A stretch of 64,000 bases of DNA from Cyathus striatus (Eukaryota > Basidiomycota > Agaricomycetes > Agaricales > Nidulariaceae), in contig JAOVFP010000001.1 in NCBI GenBank assembly GCA_025738555.1, positions 2,728,001 to 2,792,000 on the forward strand, written 5' to 3'. The position numbers and the translations under genes were made by a program. Numbering within the stretch: position 1 is the first letter of the stretch; the number at the start of each line of letters is the position of its first letter. The notes beneath the pieces are model-generated. The model was not told the origin of the DNA. It made no database searches and saw nothing but the letters and a program-made list of their open reading frames with translations. Positions 1-12,040 of this stretch are shown one piece after another.

Positions 1-2220
1 ATTTCAGTATATACCTCTTTTATATGATAGATCCCCATAATGCACGAATAAATGCAAAAATTAAACATGAAACTCTTGCCTCCTTCCGCTACAATCATCA
101 TATGACAGGAATCTAGTCTCATCGCGCTGCGTTCATGTGCTGACTCATATGTCATTTTCAAAATGCAGGAAACAAATATCCCACGCCTATGACTTTTGTC
201 CGCCTATGGCACATCCTATCAATTAAGGTAAATCCAGTCTACATGCACCACTTCTATATCATTGATTTAAATCCTCTATTTCACCAATAGATGTAGGACT
301 CGTATGATCCATACAGATAGATGTAGATATTACACAATATAATTATTTAATGTGATAGATCCCCAAAATGCACTAATAAATGCGAAAAAATACAAAGAAA
401 GATCCTGCCTCCTTCCACTACATTCAGTTGTTGACAGGAAACTGGTCTCATCGTGCTGTGTTCATGTGCTGACTCATCTGTTATTTTCGGAATGTGCAAC
501 ACAAATATCCCATGCTTATCACTTCTGTCTGTGTATGGCACATCCCATCAATCATAAGATATCTAATCTACATGCACCACTTCTACCTCATTAATTTACA
601 TCCTCCAAATCGCTATTAGAAATGTAGAACACGCACGATCCATTCAGTTAGATGTAGATATAACATAATATAATTATTCCATATTATACATCCTCATAAT
701 GCACTAATAAATGCGATAAGTTACAGTTGAAGATCTTGCCTCCTTCTGCCACATTCACCAAATGACAGGAATCTAGTCTCATCGCACTGCATTCATGTGC
801 TGACTCATCTTTCATTTTCAGAACGCACAACACAAATATCCGACTCTTATCACATCTATCTGCATATGGCACATCCCATCAATCATAGGATATCCAGTCT
901 ACATGCACCACTTCTTCCTCATTCATTTAGATCATCTGCTCTGCTATTAGAAATGTAGGAAACACACGATCTATTCTGTTAGATGTAGATATTTCGCAAT
1001 ATAATTATTCTATATTATAGATCCACATAATACACTAATAAATGCGATAAATTACAAATGAAGAACCTGCTTCCTTCCGCTACATTCACCAGATGACAGG
1101 AATCTAGTCTCATCGCACTGCATTCATGTGCTGACTCATCTGTTATTTTCGGAATGCACAACACAAATATCCTATGCTTATCAGTTCTGTCCGTGTATGG
1201 CACATCCCATCAATCATAGGATATCTGGTCTACATGCACCACTTCTACTTCATTAATTTACATCCTCTATGTCGCTATTATAAATGTAGAATAACTATGA
1301 TCCGTTAATTTAGATGTAGATGGAATATAATATAATTATTCCATATTATACATCCTCATAATGCAACAATAAATGTGAAAAATTACAAATGAAGGACTTG
1401 TCTCCTTCCGCTACATTCACCAAATGACAGGAATCTAGTCTCATCGCGCTGCGTTCATGTGCTGACTCATCTGTTATTTTCGGAATGCGCAACACAAATA
1501 TCCTATGCTTATCAGTTCTGTCCGCGTATGGCACATCCCATCAATCATAGGATATCCAGTCTACATGCACCACTTCTACTTCATTAATTTACATCCTCTA
1601 TGTCACTATTATAAATGTAGAATAACTACGATCCGTTAATTTAGATATAGATATAATATAATATAATTTTTCCATATTATACGTCCTCATAATGCAACAA
1701 TAAATGCGAAAAATTACAAATGAAGGACTTGTCTCCTTCCGCTACATTCACCAAATGACAGGAATCTAGTCTCATCACGCTGCGTTCATGTGCTGAGTCA
1801 TGTGTCATTTTCGGAATGCGCAACACAAATATCTCACGCTTATCACATCTGTCCGCGTATGGCATGTCCCATCAATCATAGGATATCCAGTCTACATGCA
1901 CCACTTCTATCTCGTTAATTTACATCCTCTACATCGCTATTAGAAATATAGAACACTCACGATCCATTCAGTTAGATGTAGATATAACGTAATATAATTT
2001 TTCCATATTATACATCATCATAATGCACTAATAAATACGAAAAATTACAGATGAAGAACCTGCCTACTTCCGCCACATTCAGCAGATGACAGGAATCTAG
2101 TCTTGTCACGCTGCGTTCTTGTGCTGACACATCTGTCATTTTCGGATCGCGGAAAACATATATCCCACGCTTATCACATCTGTCCATATATGGATCATCC
2201 CATCAATTATTCCAGTCCAG
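1..2220. repeat. 331-bp tandem satellite array, about 7 units
   Basis: A motif close to atccYcataatgcactaat recurs at 31, 359, 690, 1021, 1352, 1683 and 2014. The spacing is 331 bp five times running and 328 bp for the first interval. Units carry shared landmarks such as tgacaggaatctagtctc, ttcatgtgctgactcat and ctacatgcaccacttct. The last unit decays after about 2200. The array continues past the left edge, so its true length is unknown. Each unit holds a roughly 62-codon open frame on the minus strand, but most of these start at GTG and 331 is not a multiple of 3, so I treat it as non-coding. Centromeric, subtelomeric or element-internal origin cannot be decided here. Confidence 0.93.
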
Positions 2221-2619
2221 TTCTTATAGACTACATTTCACGTTACAATTTATACATTCTACAGACACATGGTCAACTAAGTGAACCGCAAAATAATATT
2301 CTAACATTTATAGTAGCTTGATATTCAAATTTTGGGCGTCGAGGTGAGAACAGGATGTAGTTCATGCATGTTAAAATTGTGGTCTAGCTGAACCACATAT
2401 TTATAATTTTGACAATGTGGCATAGTATGACCACTTTCCTAATACAAATGTAGTCTTATATCGCCACATGGGTTTCAGTATTAAACATTGCACTGACTAA
2501 TTACTATGTTATGTTAGGTCCAGGTACATACCCATGTACCTCTAAGTGTTAGAGGTGCATACCCATGTACCTCTCGTTTGGCTCAATCTATGTACCATTG
2601 TGGAACCACACATATGCCG
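2221..2619. other. Spacer, nothing recognised
   Basis: This is sequence between the satellite and the first R repeat. It contains a short direct repeat of cccatgtacctct around 2531 and 2562. I see no gene or RNA. Confidence 0.5.
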
Positions 2620-4330
2620 CTACATGCCTCAAGCAACTGCAACTCCGCCAGGGTTCGACCAGTGCTCTCCGCTGTAGAGTGTACCAAGTGTACTGTGTCC
2701 GTCGCGTCTTCAGCTCTCCAGACTGCTGCATCTGTGCCTCTATTTTGCTGATATACGAATATGACTATGATATTATTGAAGGATACCCGCTTTTCAAAGG
2801 AAATGACTTGGAGAAAAGCAGCAAGAAGTTCGAATGGCGCAGGGATGATGTATAGGCGGGCGAGAAAGATGGATGTACGTATATGCTTTTCATATACTTT
2901 TACTTATCGTTGACTAAGGACTGGTGTATGCATATGGAAACGACCAAACCCAAACGTACGCTCTTCATTGTATCCTCCCCTCTCGCGACTGACGTCCTTC
3001 TACAGTACCAGGCGCAGAAGAAACACACAGGGGCCTGCTTACCATCCGCGCCCCTCCACCTGCCACTGCCTTATCCCAACCCCAGTCTGTTCCCTCTTCA
3101 AACTCAAGCTAGTACCTCGATGTCTCCCAGATCCCCCCCTTTTGATGCATAAGCACCTGCAGACGAGTTGAACGTTGGCGAGGTGCTTGCGTCGGGAACG
3201 GGAGGAGGGATACGGTACAACCGCTGTCGAGGCTGCAGAAGAAGCATTTGAAGACCAAATCACCCCCCTCAAGCAAACTCCCGATAAGTTCAATCGGAAA
3301 CTCTCCACGCACCAGCCGAAACTAGGCGAAACCACGTTCCAGCCTTTATCCATCAACGCGTACCCCAAGATGCCAAGGAACGAGCTTTTGCGCAAATGCG
3401 GTCTTACTTTGATCATGCGGAGGATGAGACAGGGAGGGGTTTTGGTACAGGAAGAGGGGCCATTGGCTGAATGGCTCGCTCTCGAGAGGGAGAGGTGTTG
3501 ATAGTACGTTCATCTTTCCTTACTCTCTTTTCCTTCTCCTTTCTTGTTTGCTTTTCTCTCTCTTCCCTCGTTTTACGCCCTGTTTTTTTGCATTGTTGGT
3601 CGGGAGTGCGGCTTCGAGGATGTTGATGGTATAGGGACCTTATCGGGAGGCTACGTGTTCGTTTGGGCTCGAGGCCTTGTCGGGGCTGCGTGTTTGTTTT
3701 GGGTGATGTCTCCGTACCGCTTTTATTATCGTCCAAGATTCTTATAGGCATATCTGGCGCGTGTGTTGTGCATGCCATGCCACTTCCAACTACCTTCGTA
3801 TTTCCGGTGACGGTGGTTACAACTCCCGCAATTCCAGTGCATTTCGGCGGCCATGTCGGCTCTGACGGGGCGTTCATTATGCGTAGCATATCGCGCTACC
3901 GCTTGTAAAGGCTAGTTTGGCGCTGCTATCTTCCATAGTTGTTATCAGTGCATCCTACGCGTTTGTCTAGGGCGGTGTTGACCCCTATGATCCTTGGCAG
4001 CTTGAGCGTTTGCGTTGGCTTTGGGTGGCATGTCTTTCCAGAACATATCAGCTCGAGATGAGAGCTTCGTGTCCTACAGGAGCCGTATCCGGTGTAGTAT
4101 CCGCAAGCGTCGCTCGTTCTAGGTGTCACTGTCACCTTCCCTCAGAGAGCTTCTACAGCTAGGGCTTGGGGCGTATCCATCAAGGGCCGTATTGGCTCTT
4201 CCAGCTCTTTCGTTATGGATGCTACCTCTGAGGCCAGAGAAAGCTCGATTTCAAATGTACATTTTGGATCACCATTAGCCCCTTGTTTCGCCGGACTGTT
4301 AAGTCTGTTCTTTAGGTACAACACACCGGG
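2620..4330 (+). repeat. Dispersed repeat family R, copy 1 (truncated)
   Basis: It shares ordered blocks with copies at 5660-8080 and 20330-22500 and with inverted copies near 25730-28720. One block reads cagccgaaactaggc (3313-3330), followed by acgcgtaccccaagatgcc (3357). Another is a pyrimidine-rich stretch at 3505-3590 followed by gcttcgaggatgttgatgg (3612). The 3' half is a degenerate minisatellite built on catgccactwccamctacctt. Open frames inside differ between copies and none is conserved. The class of element is unknown: no reverse transcriptase, integrase or clear terminal repeats are seen. Confidence 0.7.
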
Positions 4331-4588
4331 TCACCATAGGTCACCATGTAACATAAATATATTGTTTCTCCTATAGAACATCAATAAATTCATGTTTTAT
4401 TCTCGGTGATATTAACATTCGTCTCGTGCAGCGCTTTGACAATTGTCACATCTGCTCCTTCTCGTCTTTTCTCTACGCTGATACCTGAGAGAACTCACCA
4501 GAGGTCTTAGTTCTTTATTTTTCCAATCGTATCCCACCCAGGTTTAAATCCATTATCCTTTAACTCGTAGTAACGTACACATACTATG

Positions 4589-4667
4589 TCGAGTATGGTG
4601 TAATGACTAACATTATCACCTCTAAACGCAGTGCGCGCTTACTTGGGGTTCGACCCTTCGTACTCGA
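4589..4667 (+). repeat. tRNA-like element (A and B boxes)
   Basis: The 79 nt can fold like a tRNA. The acceptor arms tcgagta and tactcga (4661) pair over 7 bp. The A-box-like stretch is tggtgtaatgactaac and the B-box-like stretch is ggttcgaccc, with a T-stem of wobble and Watson-Crick pairs. A T6 run follows at about 4691, as a Pol III terminator would. The anticodon stem does not pair, so a working tRNA is unlikely. A tRNA-derived SINE or tRNA pseudogene is the better reading. Confidence 0.55.
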
Positions 4668-4816
4668 ACTTTACTGAGTCGTAACGTCAATCTTTTTTAT
4701 TTGAAGTTAAATGGATTTAGCAATATATAAAATGTGTACGTCTAGTTTTCTGTAAGGACGATTAATTTTCCGTCTTAAGACATCTTTATATTGTTTATCA
4801 TCTTGAAGGAATATAA

Positions 4817-4876
4817 TTGAGTATGGTGTAATGGATACCATTCAAAGGTCGGCTGGGTTCGATTCCCCGTATTCGA
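4817..4876 (+). repeat. tRNA-like element, shortened
   Basis: Acceptor arms ttgagta and tattcga pair with G-T wobbles. The A box is tggtgtaatggatacc and the B box is ggttcgattcccc. It is only about 60 nt long because the anticodon and variable arms are mostly missing. Same family as 4589-4667. Confidence 0.55.
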
Positions 4877-5659
4877 ACTTCTACACAAGGATTTGGAGAT
4901 ATTTTTTTACTGATATGTTTTTATATCACTTTGGAACTTTCATGAATATTGTAATTGATTTACATCTTCTCTAATAGTAACCGAATGATTTCTGCTCCTC
5001 TTGCATCGAAGAGAATTCGACATGCATTTAATTGACCCACGAAGACACCCGATTATCTCAGAATAGCAACGTGAGTGACTATATCACAACATACTATGAT
5101 GCATCAATTAGTGGAGTGATGGCTGGAAAAGAGGCGATTGTAATAATCGCTTGGAAAATGTGCAGTATAAAATAGCAGCTTCATAAGTAGGATGTAAATT
5201 ATATGGAAAGGATAAAAAGATAAAGAAATTCCGACATCAAAGTTGGGATGAAACCCGAGCTGCTGCGAGTGGAACATAAACTGAAACTTGCGGTCAGAGG
5301 CCAGTGTTAGCTGTTACAGCATACTCGAGTATTGTTCATCCTTCATTTTATGCAGTAAGTACGTATATTTCCCCGCACAGATACAGAATGTGCCGAGGTG
5401 TACTTGAAGTTAACGTATTCAAAGTTCAAACCACTGCCAGGTGTGTAGTACTACTAAGTCCATAGTACAGTTATACATTACCGGATCATATAGTAAAAAT
5501 ATGCGTCGGGGGAGGTCAACTGTTCAAATAGGTGCATTGAGTCCGTAGCTACTGCTATACCCCATGGGAGGTGGCATTGTTGCTATTACACCATACTTGA
5601 CTATTACTCAAACACCGTGAACTCGCTCAAGTCCAAATCAAAGTGTGGGAATACACTAT

Positions 5660-8080
5660 GATGGCAATTGCAACTCCGCCTGCGTCGGTTGAGGTCCTTG
5701 GTCCTTGGTTGGTCCGTCGCATCGTCCACTCTTCTCGAGCCAGACCTGCTGCACTTATGCACCTGTACCATTCTTCTACTTATAAGACCTGTATAACTTA
5801 CTACCATGATGCCTAAGGAAACCTTGAAGGATACACATGGTTTGAAGCTTGAACATGAAGATCAAGGTTCAACTTACCGATGGGATTGAGCAGGGGGACA
5901 ATGGGGTTTTTTCGAATGTACAAGCAAGGATCAGAAGGAGGTACGTACGTGTCGTTCTTGTGTTTTTACTTCTCGGTGACGAACGACTGGTATAGGCCTA
6001 GGAAACGAGCAACCGCTAACGTATGCTCTTCTCTATATCTCCCTCGTCATGACTGACGTACTTCAACGATAGTATAGCACCTACTCACCGTCTTTGCTAC
6101 CCGCTCAGCTTGCTTTCTCTTCGTAACCTCAACCTTCCCCATCCGTTCCCTCTTCAAATCTCTATGAGGTGCTCGTCGTCTGTTGGACCGCCACCCCCTC
6201 CTCATCGATACGTAAGTCCTTGCGGACGAGTTGAACGTTGACGACGTGCCTATATGTGGGAGCCGAGAGAGCCTGTTCGCGTTTTCTACTCTGCGAGAGA
6301 AGGAAAAGGGGAAGTGTACGGCACGTTCGCTGTCGTTGCAGAAGAAGCCTTCGAAGTCCAAAAGTCTTCCTCCTCGCAAGCATACTCCTGACAATCTCAG
6401 CTGGAAACTCTCCTCCATGCAACAGCCGAAACTAGCAAAACCACGTAGCAGCCTATATCCCTCAACGTGACCCTGGGCCCCGCGATGCCAAATTCGAAAC
6501 GCGCTTTTATGCGAAGGCCGTCTCACTTCGATTATTAGGGATAACGGGGATGAAGAAATACAAGGGAGTATTTATGGGCAGCAGGGAGGGAGTTCATAGA
6601 GAAAGAGTTCCCTGTGGAGATGGAAGAGGGTCAGGTCACGATGTGTGTGGGGTGTTGTTAGTACGTGTCCCTCTTTCTTGGTCGCTTCTCCCTTATTTTC
6701 CCTTCTTATTTTCCCCTCTTTTCTCTCTCTTTGTGCGGTCTTTGTTCTTTGGTGTCTTTGAGCTTCATGACTGCAGTTTGGGGCCGCAGTTTCGGGAGCG
6801 AGGGCGCTCTGTTGCGCTATCTGGATGCTGCACGTTCGTTTGTGTGGCATGTCATCTGCGAGCTCGATCTATCTGGGGAGCGTGTTCTTTTTGGGTGGTA
6901 CTTCTTCATATCGCCTTTACAGCTGGAGATGGAAGCCAACTGCGTCCTCCAGGATGCCTTTGAGCCTATCAGTAACCATATCTGCTCAGATGGTGCATTC
7001 GTTTTGTGTGGCGTACCGCTCTACTACATGTGGAGCTCGAAGCTAGGAGCTTCTGTATCTGTATTCCTGCGCTCGTTTTGCATGGCGTGTTATCCTACCG
7101 CCTCTAGAGATCGAGTTGGGAGCTTTTGTACCCACCACTGCTTTATCGGCTGACGTGGTGCAGTCGGGTTGAGTGACCGTATCATATCTCCTAGGGTGCT
7201 TATTGGTAGATCTTGTGCGTTTGGTGTGGGTGTCATGCCACTGCTGCTTATAGATCCCGAAATTGTAGAGCATTTACAGCTGGAGCTGGAGCTTCGTATA
7301 CACAAGTACCTGCGGGTTGACTTCTTGGAGCGTTTGAACTCGAGGAGCTTCTGTGCCCATTTGGAGCACTATGAGCGTTGACGAGCTTTCCTCGTGTTGG
7401 GTGACGCGTCCCTTTAACGTTTCTACAGCTGGCGCTAGGCCTCCCCCTCCTCCAGGTGCATTATCCGCCCTGCATGTGTGTGTTCGCCGTTCGGTGGGAG
7501 TGGTGCCTCAGTCGTTGATGCTGGAGCTTTTGTTCATGTTGCTTGTTCAGAGGGTCACGTGACGTCCCCTTGCTACCATATGGTTGCTAACGGCTGGAGA
7601 TCGTCTTTGTCTTTTTGGAGTACATAAGGCAGTCTTTGCAGGGTATTCATTTCGTCTACGCCTTTTTCTCACCCTGGTCCACACGTGCTCGGTTTGCATC
7701 GCGTACCTTGCAGCTTCCTCTATGCGCGCTATATCTCAAGCCCTCTGTACGCTTTTGGAGGGGTTGTTGGAATTATTACGTCGCAGCTGGCTGGTTGTGC
7801 CCTGCAGTAGTCGTCATACGTGCACTCTCTTCTCTCCCTTCTGCAAGTTAACGCTGAGGTGGTATCCGTACTTGAATACAATCATTTTTTTACTTCCTCC
7901 ATTTTATGTTCTTTTCCTTTTCCACTCAACCGACGATCTACAAGACTTTTAGCTAGTCAGGTAACTTCTCACACGGTGCTTCCCGTGCTTCCGGATCACC
8001 TAGCCGAAGGATGCGCAGCCGCCATTCTGGTGAGCGGTAGGACATATTGCCCTACGGCTTATGGAAGTTAGCTGGGAGCC
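5660..8080 (+). repeat. Dispersed repeat family R, copy 2 (longest direct copy)
   Basis: It begins with caactccgcctgcgtcgg, matching copy 1 near 2639. It keeps the cgagttgaacgttgacgac and cagccgaaactagcaaaacc blocks (6225-6450), the pyrimidine tract at about 6660-6740 and a long minisatellite-like body. Its end, near cctacggcttatggaagtt (8052-8071), reappears inverted at about 25740 in copy 4, which helps fix the right border. Reading frames are broken differently from the other copies. Confidence 0.7.
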
Positions 8081-8841
8081 ACTGTGTCCTCCAGGGCCCT
8101 TTTTATGCGCGTTATGCGCTTAGGTTGAGTGACGTGTCCTCAGAGTATTCACACCTGAAACTGGCCACTGGGAGTTTCATGCCATTCAGTACCGTCGACA
8201 CCTAGCAGCGATTGTTGAGCGATTTATTCAGTCGTTAGCCTTGCGTTAGCCAACAATGCTTCGAAGTCGTGAGGCATCATATTTCACACTTACGAAAGGC
8301 GTGAAGGGCAGGAGATATCAATTTTTCGAAGGAGACGTCACAGTCCGGCGACTCAAAGGGAACATGGATCACGTCTTCGAGATAATTTTAATACATTCAT
8401 GATAAGTGGTAACGTCGATCGAGTGCATTAGAAGACGTAGACATGTACCAAAGGAAATTACAACTGTTGGTAAATAAAACGGTTAGGATGCGGAATGAGA
8501 AGCGATGCGAGTCTGCGATTTTTGACGCATTCTATTCTTGCAAAGCAATCGCGTCATTTGCTTGTCGAACTGCAAAGACGATTATTGTATGCGACAAATA
8601 GATATGAGTCGGTTCGACATTCGATACGCATTAGTCCTCTTACGGTTTGGTTATCAATAGTCAGACAGTCAAGTGCTCATTGCGAGATATCCAGTACCTT
8701 GGGTGCATTCATTGCAAATATAGAACATAATCACCCACAAATCACCTCCTTCCCTTTACAAATATATTTATATGATACTCACATCTAAATTTAACCATAA
8801 TATTTGGAATCATTGTTCACATGATTAAGTGCTTGCATAAT
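8081..8841. other. Upstream region of NLR1, no gene seen
   Basis: Non-coding sequence with ordinary CpG content between repeat R2 and the NLR1 TATA box. I found no convincing exon. Confidence 0.45.
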
Positions 8842-8850
8842 GTATAAAAG
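8842..8850 (+). promoter_or_regulatory. TATA box of NLR1
   Basis: The motif gtataaaag lies about 90 nt before the NLR1 start codon. NLR2 and NLR3 have a TATA box at a similar distance, which supports the three start codons. Confidence 0.65.
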
Positions 8851-8935
8851 GGCATAAGTATTCTGATCAAGTGCCGGTCCGGGATACCCTCCAAATCCTA
8901 CTGCGCAAACCCCAACACAAGGAGCAAGGAGCAAG

Positions 8936-11900
8936 ATGTCATTTACTAATGCTCAGAATGTCAACATAAAGCAAGCAAATATGACTGATATTGCAAGGAT
9001 TGACACTCAGGTAAGTTATTCTGTATCGAATGTCTATTTTGTTCAATCGATTGAACTACTCATATTCTATAGATCAATATCGCTAACCAACCAAAATGTG
9101 GACGGCTTTCTCCAATTAAAAACACACCACCTAGCACAACCCAAAACTTTACAGGACAGAAAGAATATCTTAAGATGTTACATATGCACTTTGATAAAAA
9201 TGATAATTCAAGCCATAGAAAGATGTATCTTCTGCATGGAATGGGTGGGATAGGAAAAACTCAAATATGTTTAAAATTCAAAGATGAGGTTTCAGAATAG
9301 TGAGTATAGTGATTATTGCTACAACAACATTGAGAACTTACTTTGTTCTTCTAGCTACTCATATATCTTCTGGATTGATGCAACATCTGAAGAAACAATT
9401 GATCAAAGTCTTAAGGATATTTATAAAATAAATAACATGTCTATGCCATCTGGGGTTTCTTACTCTCCTGATATGACTTTACTGTGGATTTCAAACCTTG
9501 AAACTAAATGGCTTATGATTTTTGACAATGCTGATGGCCCATCAGAGATAGTGGAGAAGTTTATTCCATCTGGTAATAAGGGAAATATTCTCATAACTAG
9601 CAGAAATCCAGAACATAAAAGAATTGTTTCTCCTAGCAATTCTGCAGAGGTGTTAGTGATGAGTGAGCAAGTGGCAGTTGAATTATTGCTGAAAGCTTGT
9701 GGTTTAAATAACAATTATGAACAATACTATAAAGTAGCTGCTGAGATTACAACAAATTTACATTTCCTTCCATTAGCTATTGACCAAGCTGGAGCATATA
9801 TTAGCATGGGAAAATGCAGCATTGAGAATTATATGTCAATCTATAATAAATGTAGGCCTAAACTAATGGCTAACAAAACATTTAAGGGAACATCAAAGTA
9901 TAATCAGACAGTGTATGGAACTTGGGAAGTGTCATTCCAAAAAATAATTGAAATGACTAATGATGAAGATGATGTTGAATATGCAAAGGCAGCTAAATAT
10001 GCAGTAATGTTAATGAACATGTGTGCCTTTCTACACCATGAAAACATATCAGATGAAATTTTTGAGCGAGCAGCCAAAAATTATGCAGTTCATGTAAAAA
10101 ACTATGAGAACATTAATATTCAAACTTTTATTCCAGCAATGGATAGCTTTCTACTCAACTTTGATGAGAACAATGACTGGAATGAGATGCAGTATAGAGA
10201 AAGTATTGGGATTTTACTGTCTTTTTCATTAATAAAGAGAACTGTTGATGGCAAAAAATTTGGTTTACATCCCTTAGTACAAATATGGTGTCAAGACAGG
10301 TTAACAGTGAATATGAAAGATTTATGGCTTTTGAACACCAAGGGAATATTGTGTAGCTCAACTATTAATCAAGAATCAATGGTTGAATATAAATATCAGA
10401 ATGCTATTATGTTACACATCCTTCAAATCCTATCACATGAGAACTTAAAGAACATGATATATTATCATGACATATTTGAAATATTGGCAGAAACAATGAG
10501 AAAAAATGGAAAATTTAATGTAGAACATATATTAAGATATAATATTTTCAATACTTATAAAAAATTATATGGGGAAGAAAATTCAAATACAATCACAAGT
10601 ATGAGTTATCTGGCAGCTTCATATAGCAATCTTGGGAAATATAAAAAAGCTGAAATGCTGCAGATTCAGATTCTAGAGATGAGAACTATAACTTTGGGAA
10701 AAGAACATCCAGTTACACTACATAGTATGGCTCACATGGCACATACATACAGAGCTCTTGGAAAATTAACAGAAGCTGAAACACTGCAGATTCTGGTTCT
10801 AGAATTTAGAACCAGAATTTTGGGGGGGGAGCACCTTGATACTCTGAATAGTATGTCACAATTGGGGAATACATATAGCAGACTTGGGAAATTTACAGAA
10901 GCAAAGATGTTGCAGATTCAGGTTCAGGAGATATGTACCAGAATGTTTGGAAATGAGCACCCAGTTACACTGAGTAGTATGAATAATTTAGCAGCTACAT
11001 ATAGCAATCTTGGGAAATATACAGATGCAAAAACACTGCAGATTCAGGTTCTGGAGATGAGAACCAGAATTTTAGGAAATGCACATCTAGATACAGTCAC
11101 TAGTATGGCTCACATGGCATATACATATAGAGCTCTGGGAAGATTTAAAGAAGCTGAGCTCCAAGAAATGCAGGTACTGGAGCTGAGAGCCAAAATATTG
11201 GGAAAAGAGCACCCTTCTACTTTGAATAGTATGTCACAATTAGGAAATACATATATCAGACTTGGAAAATTTACAGAAGCTGAAATACTGCACCTTCAGG
11301 TTCTAAAAATAAATACCAAGATTTTGGGGAAAGACCACCCAGATACACTGAATAGTATGAGTAATTTAGCAGCTACATATAGCAATCTTGGGAAATTTAC
11401 AGATGCAGAAGTGCTGCAGATTCAGGTTTGGGAGCTGAGCACCAGAATTTTAGGAAAAGAGCATCCTGATACTCTGAATAATATGTTACAATTGGGGAAT
11501 ATATATAGCAGACTTGGGAAATTTATGGAAGCTGAAATATTGCACATCAAGGTTCTAAATATGAGAAATAGTATTTTGGGGGTAGATCACCCAGCTACAC
11601 TAAGTAGTATGGCTCACATGGCACATACATATAGCAATTTTGAGAAGTTTACAGAAGCTGAAATGCTTCAGATTCAGGTTCTAGAGTTGAGAACTAAAAT
11701 TTTAGGAAAAGAGCACCCTGATACACTGAATAGTATGTCACAATTGGGGAGAACATATAGTATAATTTGCAAATTTATGGAAGCTGAAAAGTTGTATTTT
11801 CAGGTTCTGGAAATGAGAACCAGGACCCTAGGAAAAGAGCACCCAGATACACTGAATAGTATGGGTAATCTAGCAGCTGTATATAGCAATCTTGGCAAAA

Positions 11901-11977
11901 TTACAGAAGCAGAAATGCTACACATTCAGATTCATGAGATGAAAACCAGAATTTTAAGAAAGGAGCACATTGTCTAG
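8936..11977 (+). CDS. NLR1: NB-ARC protein with kinesin-light-chain-type TPR array
   Basis: Predicted NLR-type STAND ATPase of about 974 residues. Exons are 8936-9010, 9073-9299 and 9355-11977; the introns begin gtaagt and gtgagt. Splicing the second intron removes an in-frame TAG and gives ...SEYYSYIFWIDA. The P-loop GMGGIGKT is near residues 81-88. Walker B-like WLMIFDNAD follows, then ILITSRN, the GLPL-equivalent FLPLAIDQAG and the winged-helix motif LHPLV. From about residue 509 there are 11 TPR units of 42 residues, typified by EHPDTLNSMSNLAATYSNLG. The N-terminus is only about 80 residues with no known effector domain. In fungi such proteins are linked to non-self recognition; the ligand is unknown. 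The C-terminus is cut by a frameshifting deletion (see 11978-12040). Confidence 0.9.
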
Positions 11978-12040
11978 TATGTGTGATTTAGCAGCTACAT
12001 GTAGCAATCTTGGCAGATTTGAGATTGTCATTTTGTTCTG
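11978..12040 (+). pseudogene. Out-of-frame remnant of the next TPR unit of NLR1
   Basis: After the NLR1 stop the DNA still reads like a TPR unit (tgtgtgatttagcagctac, then agcaatcttggcag). Against the preceding unit, 8 nt are missing between gagcac and the codons for LxSM. That deletion shifts the frame and makes the stop. Confidence 0.75.

Larger units (their letters stand above)
4331..5659. other. Spacer with two tRNA-like elements, otherwise empty
   Basis: AT-rich non-coding sequence. Apart from the tRNA-like copies at 4589 and 4817, no gene, exon or structured repeat stands out. Confidence 0.5.

Noticed and set aside
684..1865. Repeated 62-codon minus-strand frames in the satellite
   Set aside because: They recur only because the unit recurs. 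Most start at GTG, the last unit loses the start, and the 331-bp period is not a multiple of 3.
1..2220. CRISPR-like reading of the regular array
   Set aside because: The whole 331-bp unit is repeated with no unique spacers, and the genome is fungal.
3413..3889. 158-codon minus-strand frame in repeat R1
   Set aside because: It is not conserved in the other R copies and is rich in low-complexity basic and Pro/Thr residues.
4589..4667. Functional tRNA gene, possibly a suppressor with CTA in the loop
   Set aside because: The anticodon stem does not pair, and similar decayed copies occur elsewhere, so a tRNA-derived repeat is more likely.
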